Shown piece after piece: positions 34,592 through 41,916 of a DNA stretch of 64,000 nt; position 1 is the stretch's first letter; each line of letters starts with the position of its first letter. The stretch spans positions 1 through 64,000 of the forward strand of contig CASGEP010000002.1 of assembly GCA_949300515.1 (NCBI GenBank). Reading direction: 5' to 3'. The DNA comes from an uncultured bacterium (GTDB taxonomy: Bacteria > Cyanobacteriota > Vampirovibrionia > Gastranaerophilales > Gastranaerophilaceae). The translations under genes were made by a program, and so were the position numbers. The notes below the pieces were generated by a model. The model ran no database searches and was not told where the DNA came from. It worked only from the letters and a program-made list of their open reading frames with translations.

Positions 34592-34617
34592 AATTAAAAA
34601 GGCTCAAAGGAGCCTTT
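34592..34617 (-). terminator. Terminator after the PHP-domain gene
   Basis: On the minus strand AAAGGCTC (34617-34610), loop CTTT, GAGCCTTT (34605-34598), then TTAATTG. It begins within the stop codon of the upstream gene and closes the rny-ymdB-PHP operon. Confidence 0.7.
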
Positions 34618-35464
34618 ATAACATATCTATTCTTTTTTTCTCTTTTATTAGCTCGTCATAAACCCAGGAGGGGACGAAATTTTTACCCATAAGTATTGTT
34701 CCGTGGGTCATAGAGGGCGCATGAAAATCCGAACCGCCGGTAATTATAAGACCGTATTTTTCCGCCAGAGAAGAGAAATACTCAACGACAGCGGGGGAGT
34801 GTTTCCTGTGATATGCTTCTATTCCTCTTAAACCGTAGCTTACAAGCTCTTTTGTCAGCTTTTCCGATATATCGACATCTATCGGGTGTGCAAAAACGGG
34901 AATTCCTTTTGCTTCGTTAATAATTTCAACCGCATCATGGGGGCTTACCGTTTTTCTTGTAACATAAACGGGGGATGAGTCGTTTATATACTTTGAATAC
35001 GCTTCCATGACATTTGCAACACCGCCCGCAGCCGTGATTGCGCGTGCAATGTGGGGACGTCCGATACTGCCTCCGGGTGCTACAAGAGATTTTATGTCTT
35101 CAAATTTTACCCTTATGCCCGCTTTTTTATTTAACAGTTCGACAATTTGCGTTGTCTGGTTAATACGTGCCTGCTGCTGGTTTTTTAGGAGCTGGATAAA
35201 ATCAGGATTTTTTGTGTCCATGTAGTAGCCGAGTATATGAACCTCATATCCTTTATATATTGTATTAATTTCGACTCCGGGGATAATTTCAAGCTTATAT
35301 CCCTGCTTTTTAACATAATCTGCAGCAATTTTGTGTGACAGAATATTGTCATGATCGGTCAGAGCAATCACGTCAAGATTACATTCAATTGCTGTGTCGA
35401 CCACCTGCTCGGGCGAATAGGCGCCATCCGAGTAGGTGGTATGAATGTGCAAGTCAATCTTCAC
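34616..35464 (-). CDS. PHP-domain phosphoesterase
   Basis: 282 aa, similar in size to the YciV/RNase AM group. PHP motifs are clear: DLHIHTTYSDG (motif I, H6, H8), ALTDHDN (motif II), PGVEINT (motif III Glu) and GGSDFHAPS (motif IV). The insert between helices resembles nucleoside 3',5'-bisphosphate phosphatases, which can also trim 5' ends of RNA. It is the third gene behind rny and ymdB, so a role in nucleotide or RNA turnover fits the context. The exact substrate is not settled by sequence. Confidence 0.87.
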   Translation of the reverse strand: MKIDLHIHTTYSDGAYSPEQVVDTAIECNLDVIALTDHDNILSHKIAADYVKKQGYKLEIIPGVEINTIYKGYEVHILGYYMDTKNPDFIQLLKNQQQARINQTTQIVELLNKKAGIRVKFEDIKSLVAPGGSIGRPHIARAITAAGGVANVMEAYSKYINDSSPVYVTRKTVSPHDAVEIINEAKGIPVFAHPIDVDISEKLTKELVSYGLRGIEAYHRKHSPAVVEYFSSLAEKYGLIITGGSDFHAPSMTHGTILMGKNFVPSWVYDELIKEKKRIDML

Positions 35465-35477
35465 TTTTACCTTCCTA

Positions 35478-36275
35478 TCATTTCTTTACCTCACTAATAA
35501 AATTAATTCTTTTAATCTTTTTTGCAATGCCCGTTTTTAAACTAAAAACTATTTCACAGGCGTTAATTTGTGAAAAATCACACGAAGCAACGTCAAACCG
35601 CGAAGGGATTGAGGACACAAGGCGCTTTATGGAGTTTTCATAGTCCATGCCTATTACACTGTTGTAAGCGCCGCAAAAACCTGCATCGGTGAGGTAAGCA
35701 CAGCTTCCATTTATAATTTTTTCATCGGCGCTCTGCACGTGTGTATGGGTGCCGACAACAGCTTTAATACCAAGGCTCTGGGCGTATTTTGCAAAACAAA
35801 TTTTCTCTGCCGTTGCCTCCGCGTGGAAATCTACAAAGCTTATCATTTTATTAAAATCAAACTCATTTGAGAGCTTTGAAACTATCTCATCAAGTGCTCT
35901 GAAGGGACAGTCAATAGGCGGCATAAACGTTCTGCCGAGAAGATTTATTACTACCACGTTATCAAATACCCTGTATCCGCAGCCGGGTGCATCAGGATAA
36001 TTCAGCGGGCGAATAAGCACTTCTGACTCGTCAATATAGGAAAATACGTCTTTTTTATCCCAGATATGATTTCCGGATGTAAGACAGTTTACTCCACACT
36101 CAATCAACTCATCGTGGTTTTTCTTTGTCAAACCGAAGCCATGGGAAGCGTTCTCAGCGTTTGCGATGATAAAGTCATAATTTTCACGCACTTCGCTTAA
36201 ATAATCCCTGAGTGCATCGCGACCCGGGCGCCCGACTATATCGCCCAAAAAAAGTATTTTAAAATCTTTAGACAT
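35478..36275 (-). CDS. ymdB: YmdB-type metallophosphoesterase
   Basis: 265 aa, the usual length of the YmdB/TIGR00282 group. Metal-binding motifs are KILFLGDIVGRPGR (D12 region), ANAENASHG, TSGNHIWDKKD and VDFHAEATAEK, with VGTHTHVQSAD near the end. In Bacillus YmdB is a phosphodiesterase active on 2',3'-cyclic nucleotides and sits beside rny, the arrangement seen here with only 3 bases between. It is confidently the same family. Confidence 0.93.
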   Translation of the reverse strand: MSKDFKILFLGDIVGRPGRDALRDYLSEVRENYDFIIANAENASHGFGLTKKNHDELIECGVNCLTSGNHIWDKKDVFSYIDESEVLIRPLNYPDAPGCGYRVFDNVVVINLLGRTFMPPIDCPFRALDEIVSKLSNEFDFNKMISFVDFHAEATAEKICFAKYAQSLGIKAVVGTHTHVQSADEKIINGSCAYLTDAGFCGAYNSVIGMDYENSIKRLVSSIPSRFDVASCDFSQINACEIVFSLKTGIAKKIKRINFISEVKK

Positions 36276-36278
36276 GTC

Positions 36279-37811
36279 CTACTTCGCAATTTCGGTAACT
36301 CGTGCTTCCCTGACGACCGTAACACGGATTTGTCCGGGATATTCAAGTTCATCCTCAATGCGTTTTGCTATGTCACGAGCTAATTTAGCACTTGCCGCGT
36401 CGTCAAATACATTGGGCTGAACTACAACCCTAACTTCGCGGCCTGCCTGGACTGCAAAGGACTGCCTGATGCCTTCATAGCTGTTAGCAATTTCTTCAAG
36501 CTTTTTGAGGCGTTTAATATAGATTTCAAGCGTGTCGCGGCGTGCTCCGGGGCGTCCTGCGCTCACCGTGTCCGCAATTTTTACAAGTGCGGCAACAAGG
36601 GTATGAGCCGGAACGTCGTCGTGATGGGCTTCAATTGCATGAACAATTTCTTCTTTTTCGCCGTATCTTCTTGCAAGTTCGACACCGAGTGAAATGTGTG
36701 TGCCTTCCTGCTCCTGATCGACTGCTTTTCCGATATCATGCAACAAGCCCGCGCGCTTTGCCTGATTAACATCCGCACCCAGTTCCGATGCTAGCATGCC
36801 TGCAATCTGCGCCACTTCAATAGAGTGTTTAAGCACGTTTTGACCGTAGCTTGTTCTATAATATAAGCGTCCAAGAGTCTTGGTAAGCTCTTTGTTAAGG
36901 TTCATAATTCCAAGGTCGTGCGCCGCGCGCTCGCCTTCCTGTTTCATTTTGTTTTCGATTTCTTTTGTTGATTTTTCATACACTTCTTCAATGCGTACAG
37001 GGTGAATTCTGCCGTCCGCTATGAGTTTTTCTATAGTCATACGGGCAATTTCACGCCTTATCGGGTCAAAAGAAGAAAGTACAACAGCCTCGGGTGTGTC
37101 GTCTATTATAAGGTCAACACCCGTAAGTGTTTCAAGGGTTCTTATATTTCTGCCTTCGCGACCGATTATTCTGCCTTTCATTTCATCGGATGGCAGAGAA
37201 ACAACCGAAACTGTTGATTCTATTACCTGTTCAATCGCACACCTTTGCATAACCTGAGAGAGAATTTCTCTGGATTTTTCTTCCGCGGTTTCTTTAATTT
37301 TTTGTTCGTTTTCGCGGATGAGTTGTATCTGCTCCTGTGCAAGTTCGGCTTTAAGCTGCTCTAAGAGCATATTTTTAGCCTCGTCGCGCGACATTTGCGC
37401 AACTCTTTCAAGTTCATTGAGCTGCTTTGCGACAATTTCTGCCAGATAATCTTCTTTATCAAGCAGTTCATCGTATTTTTTATTTAATTCATGTTCTTTA
37501 TCGACATTTTTTTGTACACGCACTTCAAGCTGTTCTTCTTTTTTCATTAAAGAATTTTCAAGGCGGTTAATTTCGGAGCGTCTTTCGCGCACTTCGTCGT
37601 CGAATTTCTGACGCTCAAAATGAAGCTGCTCTTTTGCGGCAATCATTGCTTCTTTTTTCAGAAAACTTTCTTTTTCTTCAAACTCTTTTTGCAGCTTTTT
37701 TTCATTTTCGCTGAATACTTCAAGTTTTGTTTTTTGTCTGACATATGCAATAACAAAAACTATAAGTGCCAGCGTTAAAGCCGCAAGTGTTATATAAACA
37801 AGATAATTAAT
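36279..37811 (-). CDS. rny: Ribonuclease Y, apparent ATT start
   Basis: 510 aa when started at the ATT at 37811-37809; Bacillus RNase Y is 520 aa. No ATG, GTG or TTG occurs in this frame upstream of residue 56, and a stop lies just before the region. AAGAGG (37821-37826) sits 9 bases upstream of the ATT. The extra 55 residues supply the essential N-terminal membrane anchor (YLVYITLAALTLALIVFVIA) and the beginning of the coiled coil. Then come the KH domain (~205-270; GRIIGREGRNIRTLE) and the HD domain (LLHDIGKAVDQE, His-Asp at 358-359). It initiates mRNA decay at the membrane. ymdB follows after 3 bases. Confidence 0.92.
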   Translation of the reverse strand: MNYLVYITLAALTLALIVFVIAYVRQKTKLEVFSENEKKLQKEFEEKESFLKKEAMIAAKEQLHFERQKFDDEVRERRSEINRLENSLMKKEEQLEVRVQKNVDKEHELNKKYDELLDKEDYLAEIVAKQLNELERVAQMSRDEAKNMLLEQLKAELAQEQIQLIRENEQKIKETAEEKSREILSQVMQRCAIEQVIESTVSVVSLPSDEMKGRIIGREGRNIRTLETLTGVDLIIDDTPEAVVLSSFDPIRREIARMTIEKLIADGRIHPVRIEEVYEKSTKEIENKMKQEGERAAHDLGIMNLNKELTKTLGRLYYRTSYGQNVLKHSIEVAQIAGMLASELGADVNQAKRAGLLHDIGKAVDQEQEGTHISLGVELARRYGEKEEIVHAIEAHHDDVPAHTLVAALVKIADTVSAGRPGARRDTLEIYIKRLKKLEEIANSYEGIRQSFAVQAGREVRVVVQPNVFDDAASAKLARDIAKRIEDELEYPGQIRVTVVREARVTEIAK

Positions 37812-38053
37812 TGTTCTGTACCTCTTATATGAATATATATATTATTTTTAACTATAACAAGATATTAGCATGAATTCTCAATTTTTAACAGTATTTTTTA
37901 TAAGAATATATTTTTTACACAAATTACCCTGCAAACGGATGATTTTTTGTATATATGTTTTATTTTTTCAAAAATATTTCGCTAAAATAAATATGTGGAC
38001 TAATTTAGAAAAATCATTATAAAATTTTATATGAATTTAACGAAAGGAATGAA

Positions 38054-38293
38054 ATGCTGGCAAATCTTGTTTCGGTAATATCAAAGTCATTACAAAATAC
38101 GCAGAACACAACTGCAATAAGCACAAACGGAAGCTATAATCCTTTCGCGCAGGATCAAAATCCTTTTTTAGGCTCAAGTTTCGCTTCATCAAAATCTTAC
38201 GGCAAAAATACCCCCGTTAGCGGAGGGTATTTTGCAGGCTACTACAACGGTAAACCAAACATAGTAGGCAGAAAGCTTTTTATTGAGGTTTAG
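38054..38293 (+). CDS. Small Ser/Asn-rich hypothetical protein
   Basis: 79 aa. Starts MLANLVSVISKSLQNTQN behind AAAGGAATGA and a TATAAA-type promoter (TGGACT, 16 bases, TATAAA at ~38022). The sequence is low in charged residues with NPFAQDQNPFLGSSF in the middle. No family recognised. The 3' part contains an imperfect inverted repeat (AAAATACCC.. at 38205-38216 with ..GGGTATTTT at 38221-38234). The stop overlaps the stop of the convergent 476-aa gene by 4 bases. Region 37812-38053 upstream holds only promoters for this gene and rny as far as I can see. Confidence 0.6.
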   Translation: MLANLVSVISKSLQNTQNTTAISTNGSYNPFAQDQNPFLGSSFASSKSYGKNTPVSGGYFAGYYNGKPNIVGRKLFIEV

Positions 38294-39720
38294 GCTTGAC
38301 CTAAAATATTTTTTACCACATCCATCGGTAAATACATCGAAGCACCCGTAGGCCCGTTATATACACCGGTTTGTTCATATATCGCCATGGCTTGCTCAAT
38401 AAGCACCTGGGTTTCTGCCGATGTTGCTTTAAATCCTAATTTATAGTAAAAAGGAACAGGTGTGCCCACGCTTTTATTTATAATCTCGGCTTGCAGAGTT
38501 ACTCTGCCGTCATAACCCATTTCATTACTCATTCTTACAGCTTCTCTTATCATTTGAGTACCTGCACCCGTAGAGCCTTTTGGTGTGGTTGAATTTAAAC
38601 TTTCAATATCAAGTGTACTTTTTATTATGTTAAAACCATCGGAAGAATCTGTATAACCGTCAATTTCATCAAACACCATCGAGCCGCCGCCCTTAGAATG
38701 TGTTGTCATTACAGCGTAAGTATTACCGCTATCGTCAACCAAAGTGTATATACCGTTGGCGTTTTGTTGAACATGAGTTTGAATATTTTGTCCGTTAACA
38801 TTAACGTAGCATTGCTTACTAGCAGGTTCAACGTTTGAAACGGGATTTGCACCATTTGTCCGACTTAGCGGCGCAATATCGGATGTTTGGGCATTATTAG
38901 ACGGGTTCAATTCTACACCGTCAGCATTTGCGGTATTTGCAGCACTAGGGCTGATATCATCCGAACCAAGAGATGTTGCACCTTTGTTTTGAATATTTAC
39001 ATCAGGGGTATCAGGGGCTGAATTTGTTTTTGAATTGTTAGCTGTCGCTTGTGACTTAATACCCAAAGCAGATTTTAAATTTACAAGCGCTGCACCGGAG
39101 CTGAAAGAATTAAACGACTTTGAAAGACAAGAAGGAATTGCCTTGAAACATTCAACAACAGAGGTAAATATGCCAGTTTTTGCAGTGTTTACACCCGCAG
39201 CATTAAGGGCGGTTTTTGAACCTGCAACAGAACCTGCAACCGCACCTGCACCTGTGCCCATACCCTGCCAAGCAGCACGCGCTTCATCATCTGTTGTTGC
39301 AACTGCAGCACCATAGGCACTTTTTGCAAACTGAATTGTGCCGCCAACTAAACCTGCAGCAACAAAAAGCGGAGCAGCCGCGCCGCCTGTGGCAACAATC
39401 AGGGCAGCACCTGCAGCCATGCTCAAAGCACCTATTGCAAAGTTTTTAGGTGAAGAAAACATTGACGTAACAGGACTTACAACCCCTTTTAAAAAGCTTT
39501 TTACTTTATCGGCAGTAGAAATTTTCCCGTCATCCGCCGCATAGGGGTCATTTTGCTCGCCATAATCAGGCGTATATAAATCTGAACTATATTGCGCCCC
39601 AAACTGCGGGGCGGGGTTACTAACGTACAAATTGGCATTTTGCCCGCCAATAGTGTTGCCTGTATAATTTATTTCCGGCAAGTAATGAGTATTGTTAAGC
39701 AAATAATTTTGATATATCAC
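38290..39720 (-). CDS. Gly/Ala-rich protein with C-terminal GNAT-like domain
   Basis: 476 aa from a GTG at 39720 with AAGGAAA upstream. Residues ~30-50 hold NPAPQFGAQYS, the short Phe-Gly motif seen in neighbouring lineage-type proteins. Residues ~90-170 are a glycine/alanine-rich hydrophobic stretch (AIGALSMAAGAALIVATGGAAAP...) able to insert in a membrane. Residues ~220-310 are Asn/Ser-rich linker. The C-terminal ~160 residues show a GNAT acetyltransferase-like pattern: KGSTGAGTQMIREAVRMSNEMGY (acetyl-CoA loop) and FYYKLGFKA (YxxxGF motif). An acetyltransferase tethered behind a membrane-inserting region suggests an exported effector or toxin, but that is inference. Confidence 0.6.
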   Translation of the reverse strand: MIYQNYLLNNTHYLPEINYTGNTIGGQNANLYVSNPAPQFGAQYSSDLYTPDYGEQNDPYAADDGKISTADKVKSFLKGVVSPVTSMFSSPKNFAIGALSMAAGAALIVATGGAAAPLFVAAGLVGGTIQFAKSAYGAAVATTDDEARAAWQGMGTGAGAVAGSVAGSKTALNAAGVNTAKTGIFTSVVECFKAIPSCLSKSFNSFSSGAALVNLKSALGIKSQATANNSKTNSAPDTPDVNIQNKGATSLGSDDISPSAANTANADGVELNPSNNAQTSDIAPLSRTNGANPVSNVEPASKQCYVNVNGQNIQTHVQQNANGIYTLVDDSGNTYAVMTTHSKGGGSMVFDEIDGYTDSSDGFNIIKSTLDIESLNSTTPKGSTGAGTQMIREAVRMSNEMGYDGRVTLQAEIINKSVGTPVPFYYKLGFKATSAETQVLIEQAMAIYEQTGVYNGPTGASMYLPMDVVKNILGQA

Positions 39721-39775
39721 AAATTTCCTTCCTAAAACTTATAATATATATAAAACAATTTTGCAGATAAAATTG

Positions 39776-41107
39776 CTATTTTAGCGCAAATTTTTGTTCC
39801 ATTTCGCTTTCCAGATTTTTAATTGCAGGATTTGAACTATCGCCGTTGTTTTTCTTTTTTCTTATCAAAATATTTGCCAATGGTTGGAATATACCTATTG
39901 CGGCAGCTCCAATTAGAATATTTGCAATTACAGCCGCAGCTTTAACATTTTTTGTTTTAGACAAGAATTTATCGGCATTACTTGCATTTAACATGCCTGA
40001 TAATAATTTATCTATGTTCTTGGCTGCACCTTTTATTTCCTCAGTATCAATATAGCCGAGCGAATCAATAACATCCTTTCCTTTTAGAGTGGGCAATTCA
40101 CCTGAAATTTTTAACATCTTAACAAGCGCACTGTCTTCATTTTTAAATACATAATTTAAAACTTCGCTTGGCTCTTTTGTTGCCAAAAGCTCATCTATTG
40201 AAGCCTTAAGCCCTTGTGTATTTAAGAGTTCTTTTAAATTTTCCGAACTTAAAAGGCTGTATTGGTTTTCAACAGGTGTCTTAAATATTTTGTTTGCAAG
40301 GTGTTCAAGCCCTTTTTGGATAGGTTCTGCCAAGAAGTAAATGAGTATTATTTGGAAAAATTCTTTAAAACCGACTTCAAATCTCTCGCCTTTTCTTGAA
40401 AAACCAAGTCTGGTTGAGGTTATACCGCCGTCAAGAATTTGCATGTTTTTTACGGGGTTATACATATAACTCGATAAAAATTCTCCTATTGAGCCTTTAA
40501 AAGAAATATCATTTGAGTTTTTATTGCCAAATTGAGAAAAAGTTGTGCTTTTAGACATTTCATTTTCAATAGTATGTTTAAGCTCCATTCTTTGCTTCAA
40601 CTTTTGTTGCAAATCTTTTTCCGTAGTTTTTTGCTTGTAGACAATTAAACCTGCAAGCGCTGCAAGCGGAATACCCGTTGTAACAAGAAACCTTGAGACA
40701 TGCAGTTTTTTATAAAGCTTTTGTATGTTTTCGTTTTTTAAAATATTTTCAAGTGTCTGCTTTTGATTTGCATCTTTTGTAATATTTACAAGTGTTTCAA
40801 GTCGTTCAAATTTTCCGCCCGCATCTTTTTTCAAGTTTCTGATGTCAAACTTGGGATCTGCCTTAAAAAACTTGTATACCGTAGAGTTATAAAGTTTTTT
40901 AAGCAGTGGTATACCGCCAATCCAAAGGGCTTCAGTACCAAATTCCTCAATAGCTCTTTCTTTTCCGTCTTCCTTGGAGGCTTTTTTGTCGTAAATATAA
41001 GTAATAGCGCAGTTACTCAGAGTATCCTTTACGGCTATAGGTACGACAGAATCGCCGTTTTTGCTTAATTGTTGTATAAATCTTGTTGTTATGCTTAAAT
41101 TTGACAT
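39776..41107 (-). CDS. Lineage-type multi-helix membrane protein
   Basis: 443 aa. Starts MSNLSITTRFIQQLSKNGD behind AAGGGAATAG. Hydrophobic segments: ALWIGGIPLLKKLYN (~52-66), FLVTTGIPLAALAGLIVY (~136-153), KEFFQIILIYFLAEPI (~250-265) and AAAVIANILIGAAAIGIFQPLANILI (~395-420), the last followed by a Lys-rich tail. An internal NDISFKGSIG motif (~197) resembles the VNFGG/NVNFGA motif of the proteins at 14219 and 15115. Together they look like one lineage-specific family with a closing hydrophobic-Pro-hydrophobic-Lys segment. The function is unknown. Confidence 0.65.
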   Translation of the reverse strand: MSNLSITTRFIQQLSKNGDSVVPIAVKDTLSNCAITYIYDKKASKEDGKERAIEEFGTEALWIGGIPLLKKLYNSTVYKFFKADPKFDIRNLKKDAGGKFERLETLVNITKDANQKQTLENILKNENIQKLYKKLHVSRFLVTTGIPLAALAGLIVYKQKTTEKDLQQKLKQRMELKHTIENEMSKSTTFSQFGNKNSNDISFKGSIGEFLSSYMYNPVKNMQILDGGITSTRLGFSRKGERFEVGFKEFFQIILIYFLAEPIQKGLEHLANKIFKTPVENQYSLLSSENLKELLNTQGLKASIDELLATKEPSEVLNYVFKNEDSALVKMLKISGELPTLKGKDVIDSLGYIDTEEIKGAAKNIDKLLSGMLNASNADKFLSKTKNVKAAAVIANILIGAAAIGIFQPLANILIRKKKNNGDSSNPAIKNLESEMEQKFALK

Positions 41108-41123
41108 CTCTATTCCCTTAAAA

Positions 41124-41198
41124 TTACAGTCCCCAAATGAGGTTCATAAGCTTTTGAACCCTTTTATTTATTTGCAGAGTATGTCGAATATTTTTCAT
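41124..41198 (-). CDS. Putative 24-aa leader peptide
   Basis: ATG at 41198 with AAGGGG (41209-41204) 5 bases upstream; the product MKNIRHTLQINKRVQKLMNL... ends IWGL, stop at 41126-41124. It is basic and lies 17 bases upstream of the 443-aa gene, whose own ribosome site follows. A hairpin (GGTTCA/TGAACC at ~41135-41155) lies inside the frame. It could be a leader peptide controlling the next gene or chance. Confidence 0.4.
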   Translation of the reverse strand: MKNIRHTLQINKRVQKLMNLIWGL

Positions 41199-41274
41199 TT
41201 TTACCCCTTACTTTAATTTTTAAATACAATGAATATTATTTTTTGCTTATTTTTTTGATATTGTAAACATTTTT

Positions 41275-41304
41275 AAACAAAAGAGCCGCATTTTATTTGC
41301 GGCC
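41275..41304 (-). terminator. Terminator of the 26-aa gene
   Basis: Minus strand: GCCGCA (41303-41298), loop AATAAAA, TGCGGC (41290-41285), then TCTTTTG. It lies ~30 bases after the stop of the tiny ORF at 41333. Confidence 0.7.
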
Positions 41305-41332
41305 CTTGAGTATAATTCATATTTAATTTTAT

Positions 41333-41413
41333 TTAATCAATACGAACGTATACGCGAGCCTCGCTAAGCCTGAACATTCTACGTCGTAAAAATTCAAATA
41401 AAGTTTTTAACAT
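41333..41413 (-). CDS. Tiny 26-aa basic protein with full expression signals
   Basis: ATG at 41413, GAAGG ribosome site 9 bases upstream, TAA at 41335-41333. The product MLKTLFEFLRRRMFRLSEAR... (then six more residues) is strongly basic and amphipathic with a triple Arg. A near-consensus promoter (41446-41474) and an intrinsic terminator (41275-41304) bracket it, so a ~170-base single-gene transcript is expected. The function is unknown. It could be a small membrane-active or regulatory peptide, or the RNA itself could be the product. Confidence 0.6.
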   Translation of the reverse strand: MLKTLFEFLRRRMFRLSEARVYVRID

Positions 41414-41445
41414 GTAAAATACCTTCTTCCTTGTAAAGCTTTAGT

Positions 41446-41474
41446 ATTTTACACCCAAATATTTTTTTTGTCCA
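41446..41474 (-). promoter_or_regulatory. Strong promoter of the 26-aa gene
   Basis: Minus strand: TGGACA (41474-41469), 17 bases, TAAAAT (41451-41446). Only one mismatch to each consensus hexamer. Confidence 0.65.
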
Positions 41475-41495
41475 GTTTTGTATATCTTCTATATA

Positions 41496-41873
41496 TCAAG
41501 CAAGATTAAGATTGTCTTCAAGTGTTATTTTCATTCTGCCTGCTTCAGGGTTTAAAAACTCTATTATAATTTTATTTACCCCGTTTTTAAGACATTTAAC
41601 CTCCTCTAAAAGGCGCATGGTGCCTTCTTGCCCCAGACGAAAACGGATAGGGTTAATTTCGCTTACCGAATTAGCAAAAAGTTCTACCCCTTGCGTAATA
41701 AAGCTGATTACTTCTTTTGTGAATTTGTAATCGTTAATTTGCACGTACTCAAGCCCGCATATAACACCGGGGCCTAAGACGTTTTTCAAATCAAATTCAA
41801 CGGCGCCGTCCTGTTCTCTGAGCGAGCCTTTTTTGTAAACCCTTTTGATTAAAAAGTCGGGAACTACAGCCAT
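41496..41873 (-). CDS. Hypothetical 125-aa beta-rich protein
   Basis: Starts MAVVPDFLIKRVYKKGSLRE behind a perfect AAAGGAG. Alternating hydrophobic residues (AVEFDLKNVLGPGVICGLEYVQI, NKIIIEFLNPEAGRMKITLED) suggest a small beta-sandwich or barrel. No signal peptide. It is 43 bases downstream of the GH35 gene and may be co-transcribed with it. Family not recognised. Confidence 0.65.
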   Translation of the reverse strand: MAVVPDFLIKRVYKKGSLREQDGAVEFDLKNVLGPGVICGLEYVQINDYKFTKEVISFITQGVELFANSVSEINPIRFRLGQEGTMRLLEEVKCLKNGVNKIIIEFLNPEAGRMKITLEDNLNLA

Positions 41874-41916
41874 ATTTAACTCCTTTATATTTAGTATGCG
41901 AAAGATTGCTCCGTGA

